Assembly: GCA_003023195.1 (NCBI GenBank) | Contig: PXRX01000045.1 | Span: 5,719 to 69,718 of the forward strand | Reading direction: 5' to 3' | Source: Halobacteriales archaeon QS_8_69_26 | GTDB lineage: Archaea; Halobacteriota; Halobacteria; Halobacteriales; SW-7-71-33 | Length of the DNA: 64,000 bases | Part shown: positions 26,095 to 34,714 of the stretch, piece after piece | How the letters are laid out: each line of letters starts with the position of its first letter | How positions within the stretch are numbered: the stretch's first letter is position 1 | The notes under the pieces: model-generated | Database searches by the model: none | What the model was told of the DNA's origin: nothing | Seen by the model: the letters and a program-made list of their open reading frames with translations, nothing else | Program-made: the position numbers and the translations under genes

Positions 26095-27444
26095 ATGAGC
26101 GACGACGCGCAGGCCGAGGCCGGGACGGCCGAGGCCAAGGGGCCCGTGACGATCACGCCGGAACTCGACGACTACATCGAGCAGCGCCGGTCGGAGTTGC
26201 TGGAGAAGTTCGACCTCCGGGAGGGGTTCCCCCGTGAGGTCCTGGAGGAGGCCGAGCGCCGGGTCGAGGAGGTCGGGACCGAGATCGAGGCCGAGGTGGA
26301 CGAGCGACGCGACCTGCGGGACATGACCGCCTGGACGACGGACCCGGCCGACGCCCAGGACTTCGACGACGCCATCTCGGTGTTCGAACACGAGGACGAG
26401 TACGAACTCTACGTCCACATCGCCGACGTCACCCACTACGTCACCCCGGAGACGTCGATGTGGGAGGAGGCCGTCGAACGCGGGAACACCGTCTACCTGC
26501 CGGGCTACACGGTGCACATGCTGCCGCCGGTCCTGGCCGAGACGGTCTGTTCGCTGGTGCCCGACGAGGACCGCCTGGCCCACACCGTCGAGATGCACCT
26601 CGACAAGGACGACCTCTCCTACGACGAGATAGACATCTACAAGTCCGTCATCCGGAGCGACGAGCGACTCACCTACCGCGACGCCGAGGAGCGACTGGAC
26701 GACCCCGACGCCGACCTCCACGAGGAGTGCACACTCGCGTTCGACCTGGCCGACCGGATGCACGAACAGCGCAAGGCCGACGGGTCGCTCGTGCTCAACC
26801 CCCGCCGTGACCGCGCCCACACCATCATCGAGGAGTGCATGCTCAAGGCCAACAAGGCGGTGACCCACGAACTGATGTGGAGTCGCCGGGTCGAGGCCAT
26901 GTACCGGGTCCACCCCCAGCCCACCGAGGACCAGTGGAACGAGGCCCTCCGCGAGATCCAGGAACTGGAGGGCGTCTCGATCCCCGGGAGTACGTGGGAC
27001 GACCCCCGGAAGGCCGTCAACGCCACCCTGGAGGACGCCCCGGACCGGCAACTCCCGAAGATCCAGCGGGCCGTGATGAAGGTCATGCCCCGGGCGAAGT
27101 ACATGAACGACCCCTTCGGGGGCCACCACGCGCTGAACTTCGAGATATACGGCCACTTCACCTCGCCCATCCGGCGGCTATCCGACCTCATCAACCACTG
27201 GATCGTCTACACCAACGACGTTCCCGAGGACCTGGTGGCGCTGTGTGACCGGGCCTCGGACAAGGGCAAGGCCGCCGAGGCCTGCGAGCGGGAGTACAAG
27301 GGCTTCCTCCGGGAGGTCGGCCTCGACCCCCACGAGGTCAACGACCGGGGGATCGAGGTCGTCGAGGACCCCGACGAGGCCGACGCCGACCTCGACGTCA
27401 ACCCCGACATCGAGGTCACCGGCGGTTCGGACCTCGACCGCTGA
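26095..27444 (+). CDS. RNase R/RNB-family exoribonuclease
   Basis: A 449-residue protein consisting essentially of an RNB catalytic domain. The Asp-rich active site is TTDPADAQDFDDAISVF (about 77-93). YVHIADVTHYV, the DGSLVLNPRRDRAH loop and the C-terminal FTSPIRRLSDLINHW motif are present. Unlike bacterial RNase R, it lacks N-terminal cold-shock domains and has only a short tail after RNB. It should degrade RNA 3' to 5'. Haloarchaea use RNase R where other archaea use an exosome-centred pathway. The start at 26095 gives MSDDAQAEAG and follows a GC-rich leader. Confidence 0.88.
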   Translation: MSDDAQAEAGTAEAKGPVTITPELDDYIEQRRSELLEKFDLREGFPREVLEEAERRVEEVGTEIEAEVDERRDLRDMTAWTTDPADAQDFDDAISVFEHEDEYELYVHIADVTHYVTPETSMWEEAVERGNTVYLPGYTVHMLPPVLAETVCSLVPDEDRLAHTVEMHLDKDDLSYDEIDIYKSVIRSDERLTYRDAEERLDDPDADLHEECTLAFDLADRMHEQRKADGSLVLNPRRDRAHTIIEECMLKANKAVTHELMWSRRVEAMYRVHPQPTEDQWNEALREIQELEGVSIPGSTWDDPRKAVNATLEDAPDRQLPKIQRAVMKVMPRAKYMNDPFGGHHALNFEIYGHFTSPIRRLSDLINHWIVYTNDVPEDLVALCDRASDKGKAAEACEREYKGFLREVGLDPHEVNDRGIEVVEDPDEADADLDVNPDIEVTGGSDLDR

Positions 27445-27513
27445 TCGGCGCTCTGTGGGACGCCACACCCCTGCCTCGCCGACGCCACCGGGAGATCGGG
27501 CGACGGACCCCGA

Positions 27514-29238
27514 TCACCCGGCCTCGCCGACGGGGGCCGCCTCGACCGCCTCGGCGGTCCCCTCCGCGGCGGCGGGCAGGCGGATCCGGACGACCGTTCC
27601 CCGCGGCTCGTTGTCCTCGAAGGCGAGGTCGCCGCCCATCCGGGTGATCCCCCAGTAGACTGCCCACAGGCCCAGGCCGCTACCGTGCTGGAGTGCCGTC
27701 TCGTCCCCCTCGAACAGGACCCGTCGCTCGTGTTCCGGGATCCCGGGGCCGTTGTCGGTGACGGCGATGGCGACCGGGGCGGGTCCCTCGTCCGAGACGG
27801 ACGCCGACACCTCGACCCGCGGGTCGTCGGCGTCGTTGTGCCGGGCGGCGTTCTCGACGACGTTGTAGAGGACGGGTCGGAGGAGTCGTCGGTCGACGCC
27901 CGCGTCGAGGTCGGTCGGGACCGCGGACAGCACCTCCACGTCGGGGTACTCCGACCTGACCTCGGCGACGACGTCCCCGACGACGGCCGCGACGTCGGTC
28001 TGTGCCCCCAGGCGCCGGGGAATCGACATCATCTCCTCGACCTCGCGGGCCCGCTCCCCGAGGTCGATCAGGCCGTCGGCGGCCTCCCGGATGCCCGCCG
28101 CCACCTCCTCGCCGTCGAGGGCGTCGTCCTCGACGAGGTCGGCGTGGCCGAGGATGGCCGACATGTCGTTGCGGAGGTTGTGCCGCAGGACGCGGTTGAG
28201 CACCGCCAGGCGCTGTTCGCGGGTGCGCCGCTCGGTGACGTCGTGGAGGACGACGGCGTCGCCGCGGCGCCGGCCCTTCGGGTCCGAGAGCGCGGAGACG
28301 GTTACCTCGAACCGGCGCTTGCCCTCGGCGGTGGCGACCTCGAAGTCGTCGGCCGACCGGAGCGCCCGCAGGTCGACGCCCAGCACCGCCTCCAGCCGGC
28401 GGCCGACGACCGCCCCGCGGTCGACCCCGAAGGTCCGGACGGCGGCCTCGTTGAGCCGGACGATCTGTTCCTCGCGGTCGACGACCACCACGGAGTCGTC
28501 CAGCCCCGCGAGGACGACCTCCGGGCCGACGGTGCCGGCCGCCGGGGCCCCGTCGAACATCCCGTACCACGAGGTCGCGAGTCGGCTGGCGCCGACGCTC
28601 GCGAGGTAACAGCCCGCGAGCACCGGGAGCGCGGTCTCCTGGGGGAACGCCAGCGTCACGAGGTACGCGAGCCAGGGCCAGGCCCCGACGAACGCCAGGG
28701 TCACCCCCAGCCCGGTGTCGAGGTGGTCGTACTGCCGGACGGTGGCGAGCACCACCCCCACCGCGACCAGCATCACCCCGCTCGCGTAGTAGAGGCCCAC
28801 CCGGTGGAGGGCGTGGGCGACGTCCATCGCCGGGGACGGGAGGGCTGCCAGCGCCCCAACCGCGGCGGTCCGTCCCGCACTGAACTCCGGTTCCCCGAGG
28901 ATCACGACGAGGCCGCCGATGCCACCGACGACCGCCGGGGTGAGAAACGCCAGGACCCGGTCGGTGGCGGCCAGCCACTCCAGCCCGTAGTAGTCGACGG
29001 CGAACACCGCGAGCGCCAGCGGGATGGCCGTGAACGCGACCAGCCACGACACCATGTACATCGGCAGTCCGACCCCCACGACCCCCAGGAACAGGGCCGT
29101 GACCCCGAGTACCGCCATCAGGACGGTGAACGACAACGCCGCCGGCTGGTCCCGGGTCCGCGTCCCGGCCCCAAGCCACAGCAGCCCCACTCCGCTCGCC
29201 ACCAGGACGACCCTGGCGACCGTTACGATACCGTTCAT
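27514..29238 (-). CDS. Membrane sensor histidine kinase with PAS domain
   Basis: A 574-residue signalling protein. Residues 1-215 hold about seven membrane segments, as in the N-terminal sensor module of many haloarchaeal kinases. A PAS domain follows (DDSVVVVDREEQIVRLNEAA, then GDAVVLHDVTERR). The H-box is LRHNLRNDMSAI with phospho-accepting His353. The ATPase shows NVVENAARHND (N box), DNGPGIPEHE (G1) and GSGLGLW (G2). No receiver domain is attached and no response regulator is adjacent, so its partner is elsewhere. The N-terminal module implies sensing at or within the membrane. Confidence 0.9.
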   Translation of the reverse strand: MNGIVTVARVVLVASGVGLLWLGAGTRTRDQPAALSFTVLMAVLGVTALFLGVVGVGLPMYMVSWLVAFTAIPLALAVFAVDYYGLEWLAATDRVLAFLTPAVVGGIGGLVVILGEPEFSAGRTAAVGALAALPSPAMDVAHALHRVGLYYASGVMLVAVGVVLATVRQYDHLDTGLGVTLAFVGAWPWLAYLVTLAFPQETALPVLAGCYLASVGASRLATSWYGMFDGAPAAGTVGPEVVLAGLDDSVVVVDREEQIVRLNEAAVRTFGVDRGAVVGRRLEAVLGVDLRALRSADDFEVATAEGKRRFEVTVSALSDPKGRRRGDAVVLHDVTERRTREQRLAVLNRVLRHNLRNDMSAILGHADLVEDDALDGEEVAAGIREAADGLIDLGERAREVEEMMSIPRRLGAQTDVAAVVGDVVAEVRSEYPDVEVLSAVPTDLDAGVDRRLLRPVLYNVVENAARHNDADDPRVEVSASVSDEGPAPVAIAVTDNGPGIPEHERRVLFEGDETALQHGSGLGLWAVYWGITRMGGDLAFEDNEPRGTVVRIRLPAAAEGTAEAVEAAPVGEAG

Positions 29239-29291
29239 ACACGTACGCTCGGGTCAGCGTGACGAAATAGCTGTGGCCGTCAGCCCCGGTA

Positions 29292-29400
29292 CGGGGTTCC
29301 CCCCACGGCCGGGTGGGATCCGAGAGTTTTCCCCGCGGTCGGGTGGGATCCGGGTGTTTCCGTGGGGCCGGGACGGATCCCGGGTTCTTTCGGCCCCCCG
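29292..29400. repeat. Imperfect ~32-bp repeats in a divergent promoter region
   Basis: Three to four imperfect units of roughly 32 bp, with CCGGGTGGGATCCG-like cores and short T runs, fill the space between the histidine kinase start (29238) and the M48 protease start (29418). They have no coding sense. Function is unknown. Confidence 0.6.
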
Positions 29401-29417
29401 GGTCGAATCGGGGTGCG

Positions 29418-30329
29418 ATGGATGCACGGTTGGGGGTCCGGGCGTGGGGGGTCACGCTGGTGCTGGTCGCGGCGGCGGCGGGATCGGTCGCCGTCGTGTT
29501 CGCGACCGGGGCCCCGCCGCTGTTCGTCGCGAGCGGGGTCGCCGGCCTGGTCTACCTCTCGGTGGTCTCCTGGCGGTCCGGCGGCCGGTTCACCGTCGAG
29601 GCCGGGGGCGGTCGCCCCTACGGGCCGGGCGACTCGCCGGAAATCAGGGACGCCCTGCTCGAGGTCTGCGACCGGACGGGCAAGCCGCTCCCGCGGGTGG
29701 TCCTCGTCGAGATGGACGCCCCGGGGGCGATGGTCGGCTACGACGACGGCCGGCCGTTGCTGGGGGTCGACCCCCGGCTCCCGCGGGTGATCGGCCCGGA
29801 GGGGATGCGGGCCATCTTCGCCCACGAACTCGGGCACCTCGGGGCCGACATCCACACCGACGCCGTCCGGGAGCACCTCCCGACGGTGGTCGGGTTCGCC
29901 GCCTTCTGGACCGTCGCGCTGGCCGGCCGGGGACCGCTCGTGGCGACGGCCGGGAACGCCCTGTTCCTGGCGACCGCGCTCGTCCCGCACCCGCGGGTCG
30001 TCCCCCTGCGGTACGTCCTGGGACTCGGGACCGAACCCCTGGCACTCGCCGCGAGCAGGTACGCCAACCGCCACGAGGAGTACGCCGCCGACGAGTTCGC
30101 CGCCCGGGCCGTCGACCCGGCGGCCGTCACCGAGGCGCTCTACCGCATCGCCGCGGTGGCGACCGGGGACAACGACGAGGACGTGACCGGCCCGGTCCCC
30201 TGGAACGCCGACCGATCGCTGCGGTTCGCCCTGTTCGCCACCCACCCGTCGATAGAGAGCAGGGCGGCGAACCTGGACTGCGAACTCCCCGAGTGGGTAA
30301 GGCCTCACCGGCCCCACGCGACCGCCTGA
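29418..30329 (+). CDS. M48-family (HtpX/Ste24-like) membrane metalloprotease
   Basis: A 303-residue protein with two N-terminal membrane segments, a zinc-binding HELGH at residues 136-140 (IFAHELGHLGAD), two further hydrophobic segments, and the third ligand Glu in RHEEYAADEFAAR. The ending THPSIESRAANL is the usual M48 C-terminal motif. It probably degrades misfolded membrane proteins, as HtpX does. The ATG at 29418 gives a sensible first membrane segment; the upstream extension reads through the repeat block. Confidence 0.88.
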   Translation: MDARLGVRAWGVTLVLVAAAAGSVAVVFATGAPPLFVASGVAGLVYLSVVSWRSGGRFTVEAGGGRPYGPGDSPEIRDALLEVCDRTGKPLPRVVLVEMDAPGAMVGYDDGRPLLGVDPRLPRVIGPEGMRAIFAHELGHLGADIHTDAVREHLPTVVGFAAFWTVALAGRGPLVATAGNALFLATALVPHPRVVPLRYVLGLGTEPLALAASRYANRHEEYAADEFAARAVDPAAVTEALYRIAAVATGDNDEDVTGPVPWNADRSLRFALFATHPSIESRAANLDCELPEWVRPHRPHATA

Positions 30330-30420
30330 CCGGGTCCCGCCTCCACCGTCGGCAGTCCCGGTCGATCTCCGCCGGATCGACGCCCGCGTCGCTTCACGAA
30401 CGGCCGTCTTTTTCGAACGC

Positions 30421-30501
30421 GATCGACTGGACCGACGTACGAACCGACGTGCGTTCGTCACTGCGGTCGGGGTCGGTTCGCTCCCGGGCCTCGCGGGGTG
30501 A
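30421..30501 (+). pseudogene. Decayed upstream copy of a Tat lipoprotein signal peptide
   Basis: From 30443 the DNA matches the start of the intact lipoprotein gene (30571 onward) over about 40 bp with one difference. In frame it reads NRRAFVTAVGVGSLPGLAG and then TGA at 30499-30501. That stop falls where the intact copy has its lipobox Cys. The copy lies 128 bp upstream and has no ATG in the equivalent place. It is the remnant of a tandem duplication. Confidence 0.7.
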
Positions 30502-30535
30502 CCGATCCCCGTCGTCCTTCGCGTGGACAGGTACG

Positions 30536-30544
30536 TTTATTTAT
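30536..30544 (+). promoter_or_regulatory. TATA box of the small lipoprotein gene
   Basis: TTTATTTAT lies about 25-30 bp ahead of the ATG at 30567, the standard distance for a leaderless haloarchaeal transcript. It is an AT-rich patch in GC-rich DNA. Confidence 0.6.
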
Positions 30545-30566
30545 GCCCGATCGATTGAACCAAGGT

Positions 30567-31049
30567 ATGGACCGACGTGCGTTCGTCACTGCGGTCGGGG
30601 TCGGCTCGCTCGCCGGGGTCACCGGTTGTATCGGGAACGTCGTGGGGACTGGCATGGACGAGGCCAAAGACCCCTGGCGGGGGGTCGAGACGACAGAGGA
30701 GGGATCGACGACGACCGACGCGGGGGAAGCCGTGCTCCCGCAGGACACCTACGCGCCACGGTCGTACGAGCGCGACGACGCATTCGAACTCGCCATCAGC
30801 TTCGAGGTCGAGGGGAACAACGGAATCGACGTGCTCACGATGCTCCGCGAGGAGTTCGAGAACAACTACTCCGAGGGCAACGAGGCGGTCTACCTCACCT
30901 CCGTCTCGGAACTGGACGCCACGTCCGGGGAGGTCCAGGGCCTCCTCGAGGCGGACGACTACGTCGTCGTCTTCGACAACACCGCGTGGGGCGACGGATC
31001 CCCCCAGGGAGAGGAGACGCTCTCGTTCTCTATCTCGGTCGAGACGTAA
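30567..31049 (+). CDS. Small Tat lipoprotein of unknown function
   Basis: A 160-residue lipoprotein. The signal MDRRAFVTAVGVGSLAGVTGC has the twin arginine and a lipobox with Cys at 21. The mature part is acidic with a short Thr-rich linker, then a compact alpha/beta region (NGIDVLTMLREEFENNYSEG, then LEADDYVVVFDNTAWG) and a final strand. No known domain was recognised. The ATG at 30567 is supported by the TATA box and by the twin-arginine position. A decayed duplicate of its 5' end lies 128 bp upstream. Confidence 0.75.
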   Translation: MDRRAFVTAVGVGSLAGVTGCIGNVVGTGMDEAKDPWRGVETTEEGSTTTDAGEAVLPQDTYAPRSYERDDAFELAISFEVEGNNGIDVLTMLREEFENNYSEGNEAVYLTSVSELDATSGEVQGLLEADDYVVVFDNTAWGDGSPQGEETLSFSISVET

Positions 31050-31141
31050 CCGACCGCTCCAGGCGGTCGGGATCCACCGCTCACGGACCGGTCGCCGATC
31101 CGATCGGGAGGCGGTGACGCGTCGGATCTGCGTCTTCTGAT

Positions 31142-32953
31142 CTACTCGTCGTCCTCCTGCTGATCCTCTTGCTCGTCGTCCTGCTCATCGTCGTCCCCCT
31201 GCTCATCGTCGTCCCCCTGATCGTCCTCGTTCTCTTGCTCGTCTTCTTGCTCATCTTCCTGTTCGTCTCCGTTCTCCTGCTCATCCTCTTTCTCGTCCTC
31301 GTCTTCCCGCTCGTCACCGTCCTCGTCTTCCCGTTCGTCATCGTCGTGGGGCGTCTCGACGGGGACGAGCGATCCGTTCTCGATGGCGTATTCGTACTCG
31401 ACCTCGAACTCACCTTTGGTGATCGCCAGTTCGAGTTCCTCGGTCGCGCCCGTCTCGAAGGCGACGGTCCCGTTGCCGCCGGTGGTCCCGACGCGGTCGC
31501 CGTTCGCCTCGACGACGGCCCCGGTGAGGGGCTCCCCGTCGTAGCTCACGCCGACGGTGACCGATCCCCCGTCGTAGGTCGTCTCGACCGAGAGGGCCTG
31601 GAGGACCGGGTCGCGGTCCTCGAACTCGAGTTCGAGTTCGGCCTCGGCCTCGCCGCGTTCGGCCGTGAAGTCGGCGTCCTCGTAGGGGAGGGTCACCGTG
31701 ACGGTGCCGTTCTCGCCGGTCGTGCCGACGACGCGGTCGTTCAGCGTCACGGTGACGTTCGCCGCGGGGTCGCCGTCCGCCAGGACCCGGACCGTCACCG
31801 CCTCGCCGGGTTCGGGCGTCCCGTCCACGACGATCAGGGTGAGGTCCGCGCCCTCGCCCCCGTCGCCACGGTCTTCGTCGTCCTCGCCTTCCTCGCCTTC
31901 CTCGTCGTCCTCGCCTTCCTCGTCGTCCTCGTTCCGGTCCTCGCCGTCCTCGTTCCGGTCCTCGTCGTCCTCGTCGTCCTGGTCCTCGTCGTCCTGGTCC
32001 CCGTCCTCCCGGTCGTCGTCCCCATCGTCCCCGTTGTTCCGGTCGTCGCCGTCCTCCTCGTCCCCGTCGTCCCGGGATTCGATCTCCTCCTCCAGTTCGA
32101 AGACCGTCCCGGTGTCCCCGTCGACCGAGACCTCGGCCTCGCCGGTCGCGCCCTCGGCGTCGAGTTCGAACTCGAAGGCGTAGTAGCCCTCGTCGGCGTC
32201 GACCTCGGATCCGACGAGCGCCCAGCGCCCGCTGACGTTCGCGAGGGCGTCCCTGGCGGTCTCCAGGGCCGCCGACTGACCGATGGTGAGATTCCCGTCA
32301 CCGTCGCGGTCGCGCTCTACCTCCCGGGAGCGCTCGCCGTCGCCCTCGACCGCTATCTCCACGCTCGCGTTCCGGGTCTCTATCGACAGTTCGCCGGTCC
32401 GCTCGCCGGTGAACCGCTCCAGGACGGCGCGGGGACCGATCCCGACGACCGCCTCGAGGTCCTCGACGGCCCCGTTCAGCGCCGACCGGTCGTGCCCCGC
32501 GGCCCGGAGTTCGATCGTCGACACCTCGTCGGTGCGGTTGCGGAACGTCTCGACGCTCTCCATGAGGGACGCCGCCCGGGAGTTGAGCACGGCGATCCGC
32601 TGGGCGTAGGCGGACTCGCTGAGTTCGCCCGCCCGGTAGGCCTCCGTTGCCTCCCGGTAGTCCTCGCGGATCGCTTCGGCCCGCTCGGCGAGTCGTTCGC
32701 CCCGCTCGGCGAGTAGTTCCACCCGCTCGGAGTCGTTTGCCTGCTCGTAGCTCGCCTCGAAGGACTCCCGGTCGACGTCGCCCTGGACGGTCTCGCTCTC
32801 GTCCGTGACCACGGTCGCCAGTTGCTGCCCCACCCCGACGTCGGCGGGATCCGCCGCCGCGTCGTCGGCCGGCAGTGCCACCGCCGGGACCGTCGTGCCG
32901 ACGACCACCACCACGGCGACGAGGAGGTACCCCGTCGCGTCGATCCGTGTCAT
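31142..32953 (-). CDS. Exported highly acidic surface protein (DUF7096-like)
   Basis: A 603-residue protein with a Sec-type signal (LLVAVVVVVGTTVPAVALP). A helical domain follows (about 40-190, with SFEASYEQANDSERVELLAE and repeated Glu/Arg heptads), resembling the haloarchaeal DUF7096 domain. After a PepSY-like segment comes an Asp/Glu tract (31856-32090), two Ig-like beta domains (VTVRVLADGDPAANVTVTLN, and VTVGVSYDGEPLTGAVVEAN) and a final 60-residue D/E/Q tail. No membrane anchor ends the protein. The ATG at 32953 has a TATA box at the correct distance. It is divergent from a membrane-bound wHTH gene, and I recall that pairing in other haloarchaea. Confidence 0.7.
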   Translation of the reverse strand: MTRIDATGYLLVAVVVVVGTTVPAVALPADDAAADPADVGVGQQLATVVTDESETVQGDVDRESFEASYEQANDSERVELLAERGERLAERAEAIREDYREATEAYRAGELSESAYAQRIAVLNSRAASLMESVETFRNRTDEVSTIELRAAGHDRSALNGAVEDLEAVVGIGPRAVLERFTGERTGELSIETRNASVEIAVEGDGERSREVERDRDGDGNLTIGQSAALETARDALANVSGRWALVGSEVDADEGYYAFEFELDAEGATGEAEVSVDGDTGTVFELEEEIESRDDGDEEDGDDRNNGDDGDDDREDGDQDDEDQDDEDDEDRNEDGEDRNEDDEEGEDDEEGEEGEDDEDRGDGGEGADLTLIVVDGTPEPGEAVTVRVLADGDPAANVTVTLNDRVVGTTGENGTVTVTLPYEDADFTAERGEAEAELELEFEDRDPVLQALSVETTYDGGSVTVGVSYDGEPLTGAVVEANGDRVGTTGGNGTVAFETGATEELELAITKGEFEVEYEYAIENGSLVPVETPHDDDEREDEDGDEREDEDEKEDEQENGDEQEDEQEDEQENEDDQGDDDEQGDDDEQDDEQEDQQEDDE

Positions 32954-33103
32954 CCTGGCCCGTCGTACCCCGAGGACCGACTTAAATAGGGGTACTCGTT
33001 CCCGCTGATTGCGACACATTCCGTGAGTTTCGTCGGATTTCGCCGAGTTTCGGTGAAAGCACGAACACGTTTTATTGACCCGCTCCCCAACTACCCGACC
33101 CGA
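32954..33103. promoter_or_regulatory. Divergent promoter region
   Basis: The 150-bp gap holds a TATA box for each side: TTAAATA at about 32982-32988 for the minus-strand gene (ATG 32953) and TTTTATTGA at about 33070-33078 for the plus-strand gene (ATG 33104). Both are about 27 bp from their starts, so both transcripts should be leaderless. Confidence 0.65.
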
Positions 33104-34510
33104 ATGGAAGGAGCAGTCGTACGGGGGATCGTTCCGGCCGCAGTCGCGACGCTGGTCGTCCTCGCCGGCGCGGGCACCGCTCTCGCCGCCGGCGCGGGCG
33201 GGCCAGCGGACGCGGAACGGCCACGCGTCGACGGCGGCCTCGCCGACGCGGGAGTCGATCCGGCCAGGACCGCACCCGGAAGCCAGTTCGCGGCCGGAAG
33301 CCAGTCGGGGCAGCAACTGGCTACTGGACCTGGCGACCACGAGAGGCCGACGGGATCGCTCGACGAACACGAACCGCCGACCGACGCGACGGTCACCCGG
33401 ATCCGCGTCCACCCGAACGGGACGGCGACCTGGACCGTCGAGATACGGACGCTCCTCGCCAACGACAGCGACGTGGAGGGGTACCGGCGGTTCCAGGACC
33501 GGTTCCGGGGGGACACCGACCGATACCTCGGGTCGTTCCACACCCGGATGACCCGGCTCGTCAACCGGGCCGCGACGGTGACCGGCCGGGAGATGCGCGC
33601 CGGGAACTTCACGGCCGAGACCAGCATCGAGAACGCGCCCCGTCGCTGGGGGGTCGTCACCTACCGGTTCCGGTGGGAGGGCTTTGCCGTCGCTGGCGAC
33701 GACGAACTCCGGGTGGGCGACGTCTTCGAGTCCGGCTACTACCTCTCCGGGAGCGACTCGCTGGTGGTCGAGGCCCCCGAGGGGTACGACATCGACGAGG
33801 CCGTCCCGGAACCCGCGTCCACCGGGTCGACGACCGTCAGGTGGGCCGGCCCGGTCGACTTCGGCGACGGCCGTCCGAGCGTCCGGATGGTCGCCACCGA
33901 CGCCGCGCCCGCCGACGGACCGGACGGCGAGGAGCCCGGGTTCCCGGTCGTTCCCGCCGTCCTCGGCGGGGCGTTGCTGGCGGTCGCCGGCCTGGCCGCC
34001 TACGTCGTCGCGGGCCGGCGGCGCGGTCCCACGGTCGGTCCGACCGCCGGGGATGACGGGACCGGCGGCGAACCCGGCCCGGTCGCCGGCGCGGACACCG
34101 ATCCGGCCGCATCCGGCGGATCCGACGCGACTGCCTCCACGGGATCCGGTCCGGCCGCTCGGGGCGGGGGATCCGGCCGTCCCGGCGGGAGCGGGACGGG
34201 CGCGGCCGCCGCAGGGAGCGGGGCGGGCACGGACGACGGCGCGAGCGCCGGGGGATCGACCGGCGGCGACGCGGCCACGCCGGGCGAATCGCCCGGGGCC
34301 GTCCCCGACGGGGAACTGGTCACCAACGAGGAGCAGGTGATCGGCCTCCTCGAACGGAACGGCGGCCGGATGCGACAGGCCGACATCGCCGACGAACTCG
34401 ACTGGTCGGCCCCCAAGACCTCCCGGGTCCTCTCCTCGATGGCGGAGGAGGGCGACGTGGAGAAGTTGCGACTCGGCAACGAGAACGTGATCGACCTGGT
34501 CGAGGAGTGA
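33104..34510 (+). CDS. Membrane-anchored winged-helix regulator with an exported sensor domain (DUF7345/DUF7343-like)
   Basis: A 468-residue protein. A signal segment (GIVPAAVATLVVLAGAGTAL) leads to an outside beta-rich domain (about 95-270, RIRVHPNGTATWTVEIR). Next come one membrane span (VVPAVLGGALLAVAGLAAYVV), a long Gly/Ala/Ser linker and a C-terminal winged helix (NEEQVIGLLERNGGRMRQAD, then SAPKTSRVLSSMAEEGDVEK). This layout lets an outside cue reach a DNA-binding domain in one protein. The divergent acidic surface-protein gene is the obvious candidate target or ligand; that link is inferred from position only. Confidence 0.75.
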   Translation: MEGAVVRGIVPAAVATLVVLAGAGTALAAGAGGPADAERPRVDGGLADAGVDPARTAPGSQFAAGSQSGQQLATGPGDHERPTGSLDEHEPPTDATVTRIRVHPNGTATWTVEIRTLLANDSDVEGYRRFQDRFRGDTDRYLGSFHTRMTRLVNRAATVTGREMRAGNFTAETSIENAPRRWGVVTYRFRWEGFAVAGDDELRVGDVFESGYYLSGSDSLVVEAPEGYDIDEAVPEPASTGSTTVRWAGPVDFGDGRPSVRMVATDAAPADGPDGEEPGFPVVPAVLGGALLAVAGLAAYVVAGRRRGPTVGPTAGDDGTGGEPGPVAGADTDPAASGGSDATASTGSGPAARGGGSGRPGGSGTGAAAAGSGAGTDDGASAGGSTGGDAATPGESPGAVPDGELVTNEEQVIGLLERNGGRMRQADIADELDWSAPKTSRVLSSMAEEGDVEKLRLGNENVIDLVEE

Positions 34511-34607
34511 CCCTGCCGCCCGGGCGGTCGACCCCCGGAGCGACCGATCCCGGGGCCGGTGTCTCGCCAGTCCCCGGCGAGTTCGACGTCGGTCGAACGG
34601 CCCTCGG

Positions 34608-34714
34608 TCACTCGGGAGTTCGAGACCGGTCGCGTGCCCCTCAGTCGGCCGGGAGTTCGAGGCCGGTCGCGTGCCCCTCAGTCGGCCGGGAGGTCGAGGC
34701 CGGTCACGCGGCCT
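34608..34714. repeat. 33-37-bp tandem copies of the VWA gene 3' end including its stop
   Basis: On the minus strand the real ending (GRVTGLDLPAD, stop; 34678-34714) is followed by a near copy at 34641-34677 (GHATGLELPAD, stop) and a third, shorter one at 34608-34640. Each contains TGA. The copies lie downstream of the functional stop and are untranslated. Confidence 0.88.
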
